Assembly (NCBI GenBank): GCA_016932075.1
Contig: JAFGDP010000140.1
Coordinates: 39,302 to 103,301 of the forward strand
Direction: 5' to 3'
From: Chitinispirillaceae bacterium
GTDB taxonomy: Bacteria > Fibrobacterota > Chitinivibrionia > Chitinivibrionales > Chitinispirillaceae
Length of the DNA: 64,000 bases
The notes under the pieces are model-generated. The model was given only the letters and a program-made list of their open reading frames with translations, made no database searches and was not told the origin of the DNA. Position numbers and translations under genes: made by a program. Shown here piece by piece: positions 6,666 to 15,955 of this stretch. Each line of letters begins with the position of its first letter. Within the stretch, counting starts at the first letter, position 1.

Positions 6666-8333
6666 TTACTTCTCCTCCTGCTTCACATAGATCCCGTTCA
6701 AAGCCCCTTTATACAACCCTATTTTCTCCTTGGCAAGCAGGTACCAGTCCACGCTAAAAAGCGGGATCTCCCTGCGGGACGGGATCCATGCGGTTTCATC
6801 GTCCTCATTGTTGAAATACACTGTGGCGAATTTGAGCTTCTCGCTTGGATCGACGAGTACGGTCTTCGGCACCCATCCGATAAAACAGCCCGGCGTTCTG
6901 CCGATCAGGGCCGCTTCGTACGAGTGCCGGTCAGACGCAAAGAGGTCGGCCGTGATCCGCACCCGGGTCACGGATGCCAGAAGCCGTTCGGCAATGATTT
7001 TTGAAACCGGATCGCCCTTGATATAGTAAATGCTCACCGGTTTGTCCTGGCCGTCGCCCTTTTGTGGTTTGGTTTTTTCCGGCAGGGGCGGACGCAGCGT
7101 ATCGCTCGCCACCGCGGTGATAAGCGATCCTTCGGCCTTGACAAATTTCTCAAACATTTCGGCGGCAGAAAACGACGCGGCGATTCGGTCGCGCATTGGC
7201 ACATCCTCAAGCTGCACTGCGATGAAATAGCGGTCGCTCCCCACGAGGGTGCACGTGCCTCCTTTCATGAGATTGCGGCGGGCATACTCAAGATCCGCCG
7301 CTTTCCAGAGCAGCATGGCATCGTACCGTCCCAGCGAAAAAGAGAGGATGGGATTCGCGTCGCCGCCGCGGCGGACAAGCGCTTCATTGACAAAAGGACT
7401 TGCACCCGCGGCGGTGCGGTTGGCGACCAGCACGTCCTCGTTCTCACGGGTCAGCTTGACCGCGTATGGTCCCAGGCCGAACGGTGCGGGCATCGCGCGC
7501 CCGGTACGCAGGCGGTCAAGCGCCAGCGGATCGGTCTTGGAAAGCCTGATGCTGATGGTCGATTTGTCAATGGCCGAGATCCCGCGGATCACCGCTTCCC
7601 GGCCGCTCGTGAATTCGTTAATGCCTTGGCAGGCATAAAACAGCGCGCGCGCCTCACCAGGCCGCGCCCTGCAATGCTTGGTCCAGATGCTGACGATGTC
7701 GAGCACGGTCAGCTTTTTTCCGGTTCCACTGGTGATCGTGCGGTCAAGCTTTAACGTCAGCACGGTCGGCGACGCCTTTTCCACGCGCAAATATCCCCGG
7801 AGGGAATCACCGCCTCTTCTTTCAGAAAAGGGATACGCGTCCAGAAGCATGGTTACCGGATAATCCAGGACCTCCCTCGGGGTGTAAAGGCGCAGCGAAC
7901 CCCCAAACGGCGGACGCAGGCTGTCTTCCCCCTCTTCTTCCCTGACTTCCTGAAAATGTTTTAGCGAATCAAGCCAGGCGGTGTCGCCCCTTGGCAGCCC
8001 GATGGTGCCGCTTGAGCCCCCTGCAGCGGCACGCTGCGGCGCGACCGGCATGATGCGCAGTATGGTCAATACTCCCGCGGAATCGTACCGCTCTGCGAGA
8101 AACGAATGCTCCTTGAGAAAACGGTTAAATGAGTAGACAAACCGTTCTCGCTCTGCGTGGTCGGCACATACGATCTCATAGACAAGCGTATCTTCGTACA
8201 CAATCGTGACCGGCCGGTGCGGCACCTTTTCAACGACCGGTTTTTTCGTTGTGACCGCAGGCGTGCACGCCAGAACAATGCACGCACCCGTAACCATAGG
8301 GACCATTCGCAGGATTATTCCTTTTCGTCTCAT
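6666..8333 (-). CDS. Solute-binding-protein family 5-like lipoprotein (peptide/nickel-type)
   Basis: About 555 residues from the ATG at 8333, chosen because AGGAG lies 5 nt upstream and a lipoprotein signal follows (MRRKGIILR..., lipobox VLAC). A longer frame from 8399 would bury the signal. The body resembles SBP family 5 (DppA/OppA-like): a segment around SPTVLTLKLDRTITSGTGKKLTVLDIV, then GISAIDKSTISIRL, matches the family's substrate-lobe text. The N-terminal 120 residues do not fit the family and may be lineage-specific. No permease or ATPase genes are adjacent, so a transport role is unproven; solitary members can be sensors or envelope proteins. It is divergent from the penicillin-binding protein gene across 250 bp. 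Confidence 0.6.
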   Translation of the reverse strand: MRRKGIILRMVPMVTGACIVLACTPAVTTKKPVVEKVPHRPVTIVYEDTLVYEIVCADHAERERFVYSFNRFLKEHSFLAERYDSAGVLTILRIMPVAPQRAAAGGSSGTIGLPRGDTAWLDSLKHFQEVREEEGEDSLRPPFGGSLRLYTPREVLDYPVTMLLDAYPFSERRGGDSLRGYLRVEKASPTVLTLKLDRTITSGTGKKLTVLDIVSIWTKHCRARPGEARALFYACQGINEFTSGREAVIRGISAIDKSTISIRLSKTDPLALDRLRTGRAMPAPFGLGPYAVKLTRENEDVLVANRTAAGASPFVNEALVRRGGDANPILSFSLGRYDAMLLWKAADLEYARRNLMKGGTCTLVGSDRYFIAVQLEDVPMRDRIAASFSAAEMFEKFVKAEGSLITAVASDTLRPPLPEKTKPQKGDGQDKPVSIYYIKGDPVSKIIAERLLASVTRVRITADLFASDRHSYEAALIGRTPGCFIGWVPKTVLVDPSEKLKFATVYFNNEDDETAWIPSRREIPLFSVDWYLLAKEKIGLYKGALNGIYVKQEEK

Positions 8334-8583
8334 CGTCGCTCCTGAAGGCGTTGTTTCCCGGGGTGATCGTGATTCATTGACCGGATCTACATGGTGCATG
8401 CCACCGCATGCGAAATACGCCTGGTTCCCTGTCCCGATTCAGAAAAATAGTGATTGCCCCAGGCATGCTCAAAGCAGATCAGCGTTCCGACCGCTTTTTT
8501 ATACTATTTTAGAATAGAATCAGCATGGCAGTGCCCAAACGATCGGGCAAGTCCATGAATCGAATGCAAGGATAATCGGGGAC

Positions 8584-11472
8584 ATGAAGAAAAAAATGCG
8601 GAAAAAAAGATCCTTTTTAAAGATCCTGCTCATCATCGCGCTCTTTTTCCTGGGGATCATCATTGTTGGAGCATACCCGATATATCTTGTGGCTGAATGT
8701 GCCTTTACCCGCTATATCGATGGCTGGGGAGAGCGTCTCGCCGCGCTGGAAAAGCGGGATCTTCTGTCAAAAGAGTTCGGCGCCGGATGGCAGGATGTAC
8801 TCACGGGCGAGTCAATGGAAAAAGAGGCGCGACGCATTACCGAAAACGGCGGCGCCGACTCCTCGGGGCAGATACAAATCGTCGACGGTATCGCGCTCAA
8901 GGACTACCCTTCCCTTTCCATTATCAAGCGGCTGCGCGAAATCAGGGAGTACTCGAACACCATCGAGATCACTGACCGCAACGGCGCTCAGCTGGCAATC
9001 ATAAAGACCGACCACCGCCGTGCGCGCATACACGAATTCCCCCAGACCCTTATTACCGCTCTCATTGCAGCGGAAGACAAAAACTTCAGGGAAAACAATC
9101 ACGGTTTTGAGTTCAGCAGTTTTTCCCGTGCAGCATACCGCAGCGTGCTCGGCGCCGTTCTCTCTTTCAGGCAACAGCGTATTCGCGGCACCTCAACCAT
9201 CACCCAGCAGGTGGCAAAACTGTTTATCTCCAAACTCGACGACGCCGGCCAGCGCCACGTCAGCCGCTCCATTCAACGCAAGCTCCGCGAGCTCAAGCTT
9301 GCCTCTGCCATTCGCAAACTGTACGGACCCGACGACATTCTCGAAGTCTATTGCAACCACTGTGTCACGAGCGACTATGGACTGATCGGGTACAAGGACA
9401 TTGCCGACGGGCTTCTGGGCAAGGAGCTTTCCGACCTGACGGATGCCGAGTGCATCTATCTTGCGCGCATGGTCAAGTGGGGCAGGAACGTTCGCAAAAA
9501 AATAACCGCCCAGTGCAGAATCGACATGCCCCGCATGGGCGAAGCGCTGAACTGGAACACACAAAAGCAGCAGCAGGTCTTGCGGGAAATCGACTCGCTC
9601 GTCTTCATAAGACCAAAACGGGTCGACGCGGTCTATGGATCGCTTGTGGATCTGGCAAACGAGTTCTGGCTTCTTACGCTCAGGCAGAACGGCTTTTCAT
9701 CCGACCGCATCAGCTCAATGGACCTGATCAACGCCAATTCGCTCATCCGCAAAAAGGGAAACCTTAAAATAACGCTCACCGTGGACGCCGGACTGCAGAA
9801 GGCGCTCGAAACGCTGGTGAATAACCGCGGGTATGGACCGGACACCACGATTTTTCACGAGGTCCCGGTAGCCAAAAAAACCGATGAAGTGAACCGGGAT
9901 ACACCGCCCCTAGATACGGTCCTGGCGCGGCGCGTCCTGCGCACATCCATTGATCTGGGAAAAAAGTCGCCTGTCACGAGCCTGTCGCCGGGCGATACGG
10001 TCCTTGTTACCGTGAGGTATAAAAAAACCGGTGGTAACCGCTACCGGCGCACCGAGACATTCTATTTCCGGCAGCCACACCTGGTCACAGGCCAGTACTT
10101 TGCGTATGCTGCAATGGATTCCCGCACCGGCGAACTGCTCGCCTACTATTCAAAAGACAAGCTTGGATCACGTCTCTCCTGCCTGCTTAAAAACCGTACT
10201 CCGAACGGCTCGTCGACGGCAAAACCCATCTTCAACGCGCTCTGCTTCGACCTCGGCATTTTCAAGCCCTATGATCGCTGGGACGACAACAGAGAGGTTT
10301 TCGAGGATGTCGCGTGGAAGCGAAAATTCGAATACCGGCGCGGCAAGCCGGTTGGCGTCATTTTTTCAAAAACCGCGGTTCGGAAAAAAGGATACAAGGT
10401 GCACAACCATGACTATATCTTTGAAGGATGCAACTATATATTCGACCTGCTCGCTACCTCCAACAACATTTTCGGCGTTGAGACCGCGTATCGACTCGAC
10501 CGGGATCTTTTTGACGTGAGCGGCGAAATCGCTGCGGACGCGTTCCCGCTCGTCCAGTTCTGCTACCGTATCGGCTCGTTCCAGCGTATCAAAGACTCCC
10601 TTCGCATCAAGCACCTAACCGGCGTCCGTGTCTACAAGGAAATTGTGCGCATTGTCGGGATTGACTGCGATTCAATTGCCGAAGCGGGAAACCGGGCCAT
10701 GGCATCGGACAGCATGTACTCGGTCGCGCTGGGCACGCTCGAACTCTCGCTTTACGAACAGCTCCACCTGTTCAATATGCTCTACAACAACGATCTTATC
10801 GAGCGGCCCGCTTCGCACCCCTCGCTCGTCATCAAATCGATCGTGCTCAACGGCGACACCGTGACCCTGGCCGACACCGTTATGCGCTACCATCCGTTCG
10901 CCGATATCAATAACATCCGGCCCACCTGGCTCGGTCTGTACAAACGGCTCGTTTCAAATCCTGCTGACGGACTCCGTGAATACGACATCCCCTGGTCCGG
11001 ACGGACGGTACTGTCTGCATACGATGATGAAGAAGGTTTTGATCCGGAGGCGTTCGTCCCGGACGGCCCCGTGTCCAACTATGCCAAGAGCGGTACGTCC
11101 GACGACGTGATCACGCCGTTCAATGCGAAGCACGGAAGTGAAAAACGCACGAACTATGGATTGTGGAACGCGGTAATCAGGATCGATCTGGGGACACTTT
11201 CAGGCGGCACGGACGGTTCCGACCTGCGGGACGTGACCATAGCCTGCATTGGCGAATGCAACCACCACTATACCGGCGCACGCGACGGAAAAACGCTCCA
11301 TAAATTCGTCAGCGCGGGATTGCTTAAAAAAGCCGGATCAAAATCACCGGGCGGTTTTTATAACAAGTACGAAACGTACCTGCGCTCACTGCCGCCCGAC
11401 GTTACCGCCTGCGGAGCGGCAGAAGCCTCTTCTCCTGACTTCGGTTCTGTGCTTGATTCCAGGGGAGATTAA
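8584..11472 (+). CDS. Class A penicillin-binding protein (GT51 transglycosylase plus transpeptidase)
   Basis: A large 962-residue bifunctional peptidoglycan synthase anchored by an N-terminal membrane helix (about residues 12-35). The glycosyltransferase 51 domain has the catalytic Glu in AAEDKNF (E164) and RGTSTITQQVAKLF. The transpeptidase domain keeps all three motifs: S544-TAK, S626-N-N and K835-SGT. The sequence around the active-site Ser (NGSSTAKPI) is unusual for PBP1A. The distance between domains, with a roughly 200-residue linker, and total length exceed common PBP1A proteins. No PASTA or BiPBP_C domain is evident. The ATG at 8584 (MKKKMRKKRS) is followed by a basic stretch and the helix, supporting this start. 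It is convergent with the outer-membrane barrel gene, with 15 bp between the stops. Confidence 0.88.
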   Translation: MKKKMRKKRSFLKILLIIALFFLGIIIVGAYPIYLVAECAFTRYIDGWGERLAALEKRDLLSKEFGAGWQDVLTGESMEKEARRITENGGADSSGQIQIVDGIALKDYPSLSIIKRLREIREYSNTIEITDRNGAQLAIIKTDHRRARIHEFPQTLITALIAAEDKNFRENNHGFEFSSFSRAAYRSVLGAVLSFRQQRIRGTSTITQQVAKLFISKLDDAGQRHVSRSIQRKLRELKLASAIRKLYGPDDILEVYCNHCVTSDYGLIGYKDIADGLLGKELSDLTDAECIYLARMVKWGRNVRKKITAQCRIDMPRMGEALNWNTQKQQQVLREIDSLVFIRPKRVDAVYGSLVDLANEFWLLTLRQNGFSSDRISSMDLINANSLIRKKGNLKITLTVDAGLQKALETLVNNRGYGPDTTIFHEVPVAKKTDEVNRDTPPLDTVLARRVLRTSIDLGKKSPVTSLSPGDTVLVTVRYKKTGGNRYRRTETFYFRQPHLVTGQYFAYAAMDSRTGELLAYYSKDKLGSRLSCLLKNRTPNGSSTAKPIFNALCFDLGIFKPYDRWDDNREVFEDVAWKRKFEYRRGKPVGVIFSKTAVRKKGYKVHNHDYIFEGCNYIFDLLATSNNIFGVETAYRLDRDLFDVSGEIAADAFPLVQFCYRIGSFQRIKDSLRIKHLTGVRVYKEIVRIVGIDCDSIAEAGNRAMASDSMYSVALGTLELSLYEQLHLFNMLYNNDLIERPASHPSLVIKSIVLNGDTVTLADTVMRYHPFADINNIRPTWLGLYKRLVSNPADGLREYDIPWSGRTVLSAYDDEEGFDPEAFVPDGPVSNYAKSGTSDDVITPFNAKHGSEKRTNYGLWNAVIRIDLGTLSGGTDGSDLRDVTIACIGECNHHYTGARDGKTLHKFVSAGLLKKAGSKSPGGFYNKYETYLRSLPPDVTACGAAEASSPDFGSVLDSRGD

Positions 11473-11487
11473 AACCCGCGTTCGGGA

Positions 11488-12651
11488 TCAGTAATCAAAC
11501 GCAAGCGACATGCCCCAGTCAAAGTTCCTGATATAGCAGTCAACCACTGCGGGAAGACCGGGGAGAAGCATCGCGGCGCCAAGGCTTACATTGTTTGCCA
11601 AGGCAAGGTCCCTGAAACCGTCGTACACCATTGCCGGCGCATGTTCATATCCCACACGCACAAAAAAATCACGTACGAGATGCGCCTGCACGCCGCAATG
11701 GATGGCAAAGGTTTCCTTCATAGACCGGTTGAACAGACCATATACCCTCACATCGAGGGGAATGGCGAGCGAAAGATTGCCGGCCGGATTCCCGATTTTC
11801 AGGTTCCATCCGATTGACACGGCAGCATACTTGGCGGCGATCCAGTCGCGGTAGGACGTATAAGACGAATCATAGGTGCCGGAATATTCAATAACCGTAA
11901 CCGTGTCATCGACGGTTCCCACAGTATCGACGTGTTCCCGAACATGCGGCCGCTGCCTTCCGAATCGAAACGCGATCAGGTTTTTAAACGCTATACCGCA
12001 GTCAAGATGGGAGGCTATTTCCGGCTTGAACAGGCCAATATCCAGAAAAATTCGGCTCTCCCTGAACCTGCCGTTTTCCGGCGGCTGATTCCCGCCCGCA
12101 ATCGAATCCAGGCGCACACGGGTGCCCGACGGTGCAACGTGCGACCGCACCGTATAGAGCGTGTCAAGATCGCAAAATGACCAGCGCCCGTATTCGTACC
12201 GCACATGCATCCCCATATCAAACGGACCCCGCGGATGGCCCGTGGTCCAGACGCGCCTGCAGAATGCTGCCCCTGCATCATACTCTTCGAGTCCGAATCC
12301 CGACGACATGGCGCGGAAAAAACCTGCGATCGCGTTCCGTTTTTCCGAATACGCATACCCCACCGGCACGATGAATCGGTCAAAAAGCGAGTCGCGCCCG
12401 TAGCCGGCATACAGCGACCTGCTGACGCGTGCGCCGCTTGTCCTGCACGAATAGAGAAGCGCTGGATTTACAAATACGCTTGCGGCGTTCCACGCTACGG
12501 CAGTGCCGGCGTCTGCCACGCCCTTGCCCGCAGCCGACATAAATCCATTCTGGGGCGTGAGGATTCTGTCCGGATCAGCGGCCTCCGAACAGTACGTGAG
12601 AAAGAAGAGCGCTCCCGTGGCAAAGGCCAGTATGCGTTGAGTATGCTGCAT
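11488..12651 (-). CDS. Outer-membrane beta-barrel protein, PorV/UPF0164-like
   Basis: About 387 residues from the internal ATG at 12651. A signal peptide follows this start (MQHTQRILAFATGALFFLTYCSEA), while the 48 extra residues of the long frame look non-coding. The mature start (PQNGFMSAAGKGVADAGTAVAWNAASVFVNPALL) resembles the PorV/FadL-type N-terminus, where Asn-Pro-Ala residues form a plug before the first strand. Alternating aromatic strands continue to the terminal FDY, the expected C-terminal aromatic for BAM insertion. Function is unknown; relatives include transport and secretion-associated barrels. It is divergent from the kinase gene at 12880 across 228 bp. Confidence 0.6.
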   Translation of the reverse strand: MQHTQRILAFATGALFFLTYCSEAADPDRILTPQNGFMSAAGKGVADAGTAVAWNAASVFVNPALLYSCRTSGARVSRSLYAGYGRDSLFDRFIVPVGYAYSEKRNAIAGFFRAMSSGFGLEEYDAGAAFCRRVWTTGHPRGPFDMGMHVRYEYGRWSFCDLDTLYTVRSHVAPSGTRVRLDSIAGGNQPPENGRFRESRIFLDIGLFKPEIASHLDCGIAFKNLIAFRFGRQRPHVREHVDTVGTVDDTVTVIEYSGTYDSSYTSYRDWIAAKYAAVSIGWNLKIGNPAGNLSLAIPLDVRVYGLFNRSMKETFAIHCGVQAHLVRDFFVRVGYEHAPAMVYDGFRDLALANNVSLGAAMLLPGLPAVVDCYIRNFDWGMSLAFDY

Positions 12652-12879
12652 GAGGCGACCCGTACGTTGAAATGTACCATCGTGCGGACCCGTTGTCAAA
12701 GGTATCAGCCTGACTTCCGGCGCATCGCACCGGGTCAATGCCTCTGCCCTGCACAGGATTTTGATGCAGGCCCCTTTGCCTTCAATCATACGCATGATGC
12801 TCCATCCATTGTATATTTTATCATGCTGTTACAAAACAGCCAGGGAGAAGACGGCACAGGGGGAGGGGATGCCTGAAGC

Positions 12880-13776
12880 ATGGCCAATGTTCGCACCATC
12901 AACAGCGCCGATTACATAGGCAAAGAGTTCGGTAACGTCACTATCGTCAAAGAGATCGGCCGGGGCGCCATGGGCATTGTGCTCCTCGGATTCCAGAAAA
13001 GCCTCAAACGGCAGGTGGCGGTCAAAATCCTTCCAAAGGCGCTGCGGAGCTCCACGTCATCGCTCGACCTGTTCCGTGACGAGGGCGAGACCGTTGCCGT
13101 GCTTTCGCATCCGAACATCATTCCGATTTTCGAAATGGGCGAAACCGAAACCTGCTACTTTCAGGTGATGCAGTATGTGGAAGGAGAGAACCTGCGCACT
13201 ATCATTAAAAGCAGACTCAACCATCCCCTGCCCTCAAAACGGCTCCTGCCCCTGCATCAGACCGCCTCAATCATATGTGATGTTCTTGATGCGCTCGGGT
13301 ATGCCCATGAGGAGGGCGTGGTACACCAGGACGTGAAACCGTCGAACATTATTATCGACCGCCGCAGATCCCGCCCCTTCATCATGGATTTCGGCATCGC
13401 GCGCGTGCTCATCGCCGAATACAAATCCGAAGGCAAGGTCGTGGGATCGCCGCTTTACATGTCGCCGGAGCAGGCCAACGGATACGATACCGACGGCCGC
13501 TCCGACATCTACTCCCTCGGCATCATTCTCTTTGAAATGATGATTGGCAACCTGCCGACCGGTCCCGGCACCGCCACCGAGATACTCATGTGTAAACAGA
13601 GCGAGCCGGAGCGGTTTTTCGCGAAAACGCCACGCCAGGCTTTGCCCACCATGAACGAACGATTGGAGCAAATTATTTTAAAGGCGACGGCACCGCAGCC
13701 GGAGCAGCGCTACCAGGATTGCCGTTCGTTTCTGATCGACCTGGAGCCCTTTGCCGCACGGCCGGGCGTTACCTGA
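12880..13776 (+). CDS. Cytoplasmic Ser/Thr protein kinase (non-RD)
   Basis: A 298-residue Hanks-type kinase, essentially the catalytic domain alone, with no membrane helix. The glycine loop is GRGAMG (G27, G29, G32), the ATP lysine is K49 (VAVKIL), the catalytic loop reads HQDVKPSN (D151) and the metal motif is DFG (D170). GSPLYMSPEQA and DIYSLGIILFEMM follow. The Arg before the catalytic Asp is replaced by Gln, so it is a non-RD kinase, a class that often does not need activation-loop phosphorylation. It precedes a large degenerate-GGDEF protein by about 22 bp, which may be its substrate or partner. A purine-rich GGGAGG lies 13 nt before the ATG, further than optimal. Confidence 0.9.
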   Translation: MANVRTINSADYIGKEFGNVTIVKEIGRGAMGIVLLGFQKSLKRQVAVKILPKALRSSTSSLDLFRDEGETVAVLSHPNIIPIFEMGETETCYFQVMQYVEGENLRTIIKSRLNHPLPSKRLLPLHQTASIICDVLDALGYAHEEGVVHQDVKPSNIIIDRRRSRPFIMDFGIARVLIAEYKSEGKVVGSPLYMSPEQANGYDTDGRSDIYSLGIILFEMMIGNLPTGPGTATEILMCKQSEPERFFAKTPRQALPTMNERLEQIILKATAPQPEQRYQDCRSFLIDLEPFAARPGVT

Positions 13777-13798
13777 TCATCCCGAGAAACACCGAGCC

Positions 13799-15955
13799 AT
13801 GACCTCCGCGGAAGACACCACATCGTTTGATAAAAAAACGGCCGAAGGGATCGCCCGCCAGTTCAACAAGGCGTTCGGACACACGCTGATGTACGGCGTC
13901 GAGCACCAGATGACCGCGGACAGCATCAAGCCGTTTCACGATGTCCTTGAAAAAGCCTTTGTCAATTACCCGCTCATCACGATTACTATTGAACGGGACT
14001 CCATCTATATCGAAGGCGTCAACGTCGACAAGGTGCTCAATCCAAAAAAGGTTGCCGGCCACTTCAAAAAGGTAGGCGTCCAGTCCTTCTCCTTTGAAAA
14101 AGGCGTCACGCCCGGCCATATCAAAACCTTTCTCGAGGTCGCAGCAGACACGAACAACAATCCCGATGTGGAGCGTATGAAAAACGAGCTCTCCCGCCGG
14201 GGGATCCGGACCATGCGCCTCAACTACATTGTGTATCGTAAAATGACCGCCGAAGATCAGATCGTGGGCAGGGACGCCGTGGTCGCGCCTCCGGGAACGA
14301 TACCGCTCCCTCTGACAGTGGACAGCGCCGGCGGCGCGCAGGCTTCTGATTCCGTTTCCCTGGACAGAATGCTCGCTGATCCGCGCGCTACCGCAGGCTC
14401 GCTTTTCTATGCTTCACCCCACGGCGCTCCACCGCGACCCGGCGTTGTGGCCTCCACCGTGGCCAGGCTCTCAGACCAGGTGCGCCAGGCAGCCTCCTCA
14501 GGCGCGTCCGGCTCAAAAAACCTGCTTGAAGCAGTGCTCGTGCTCCGCCAGGAGTGCTTCAGCCACATTCGCGACTTCAGCAAAGCAGGCCTGGTCGAGC
14601 AGGACATGGAGCAGGTGGTGAACGAAGTGGAAAAAATGACGCACGATACCGTGATCCACATTCTGCGTGAAGAGTACCGCTCCGGCGAAATCTCGGTGAA
14701 AAGGATCGCCCAGATCATACGGCGCATGCTGCCCGACCCCCGCGAGCTGCGCCGCCTCCTGCCCCTGCTCAAGGAAGCGCTCCTCGGTGTCGGAATGCCG
14801 TTCGTCAAATACGTGGAACTGGTCAACGAACTGCAGCACGAACTCGAAGGCGACGACACCGTTGCCTCCATCGCGCAGGCAACGCGCGACATGGGGGTGT
14901 CGCCCGACGAGGTGATTGACGAGATCAAGAAACACCCCGCCGACGCGGCGCGTCTCATGATACTGTCGGCGGAGCTGCGGCGCAGCGGGGGCGCCGCCGG
15001 GGCCGGTTTCGAACAGGTCCTTACCGATTACATCGAACAGGTGAGCCGGGACATGGCGGTCGGCACGACTGATGCGTCCAATCCCGACAGCGCCAAGCTG
15101 CTCGGGAGCGTGCTCCAGAAGATCGAATCGAATTTTATCAGCAACTTGAAAAAACAGGGGATCGAACAGTCGGTGCTCACGGCGCTCACCGCGCGGCTGA
15201 CCGAACGGCTTCCCTATGTGCTCGATATGACCAAGACCGAGTGGCTTAAGAAAGCACTCGATACGCAGCCCGGTCTTGACGTGGCAATGCTCGCACGACT
15301 CATCGCAAGCACGGTGCAGCAGACGGTTGACATCGACACCCACCGCGACACGCTGTACGCGCTCTGCCAAGATAAAGGGCTGACGCCTGACCAGATCAAC
15401 GAGGTGCTGCACCAGGCCGCCACCCGCGTCGCTTCCATGGCACAGCAGATGGAACTGCCGCGGGGCGTGCTCTCTTCGAGCGCCATCATGTACTTCCTGG
15501 AGCGCGAGTGCAAGCTCAGCATCCGTTACCACAATCCCTTTTCCCTGCTCGTGCTTTCCATTCTCCGCATAAGCGACGGAACTGGCCCGCAGCGGCCGCT
15601 TGCCGCCGAAGAGCGTAACGCGTGCACCCGTTCGCTCATCATCGCGCTCAAGGGGATCATGCGCGATATCGACATGATCGGCGTACCGTCGAGCACCACC
15701 GAAAGCATCGTGTTCGTGATCCTGCCAATGACCGAAGAGGCGAACACGTACAACCTGGTCCAGCGACTTCGACGCGAGCTGTCTGAACTCAGGTTCGAGT
15801 CTGACGCACATCCCGTGCTGCTCACTATCGCGGTCTCGATCACCGGATTCGACGCCAAGACCATGAAGGACAAGACCGCGTTTCTCAAGGCTGCCATGGC
15901 CCACCACCGCGCCGCGGAAAAGATCCAGCTCTCCGGCATCAGCGAACAATCATGA
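13799..15955 (+). CDS. Large protein with C-terminal degenerate GGDEF-like domain
   Basis: About 718 residues from the ATG at 13799 (MTSAEDTTSF); the longer frame from 13751 overlaps the kinase gene. The N-terminal 150 residues form an alpha/beta unit (VLEKAFVNYPLITITIERDSIYIEGVNVD), followed by an Ala/Pro linker and a long, mostly helical middle (about residues 250-540). The last 160 residues (MYFLERECKLSIRYHNPFSLLVLSI onward) have the GGDEF fold pattern, but the signature GG(D/E)EF loop is replaced by SSTTES. It probably does not make cyclic di-GMP. It may bind nucleotide or act as a scaffold. Flanked by a kinase and an ATGA-coupled membrane glycosyltransferase, it likely works with them. 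I know no name for the full architecture. Confidence 0.65.
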   Translation: MTSAEDTTSFDKKTAEGIARQFNKAFGHTLMYGVEHQMTADSIKPFHDVLEKAFVNYPLITITIERDSIYIEGVNVDKVLNPKKVAGHFKKVGVQSFSFEKGVTPGHIKTFLEVAADTNNNPDVERMKNELSRRGIRTMRLNYIVYRKMTAEDQIVGRDAVVAPPGTIPLPLTVDSAGGAQASDSVSLDRMLADPRATAGSLFYASPHGAPPRPGVVASTVARLSDQVRQAASSGASGSKNLLEAVLVLRQECFSHIRDFSKAGLVEQDMEQVVNEVEKMTHDTVIHILREEYRSGEISVKRIAQIIRRMLPDPRELRRLLPLLKEALLGVGMPFVKYVELVNELQHELEGDDTVASIAQATRDMGVSPDEVIDEIKKHPADAARLMILSAELRRSGGAAGAGFEQVLTDYIEQVSRDMAVGTTDASNPDSAKLLGSVLQKIESNFISNLKKQGIEQSVLTALTARLTERLPYVLDMTKTEWLKKALDTQPGLDVAMLARLIASTVQQTVDIDTHRDTLYALCQDKGLTPDQINEVLHQAATRVASMAQQMELPRGVLSSSAIMYFLERECKLSIRYHNPFSLLVLSILRISDGTGPQRPLAAEERNACTRSLIIALKGIMRDIDMIGVPSSTTESIVFVILPMTEEANTYNLVQRLRRELSELRFESDAHPVLLTIAVSITGFDAKTMKDKTAFLKAAMAHHRAAEKIQLSGISEQS

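Noticed and set aside
12880..13776. Kinase considered a pseudokinase because of HQD
   Set aside because: The catalytic Asp, ATP Lys and DFG are intact; Gln for Arg marks a non-RD kinase, not loss of activity.
14513..15949. 478-codon open frame on the minus strand
   Set aside because: It lies entirely antisense to the degenerate-GGDEF gene. Its long open state follows from GC-rich third positions, and the protein looks random (His/Val/Gly-rich, no motifs).
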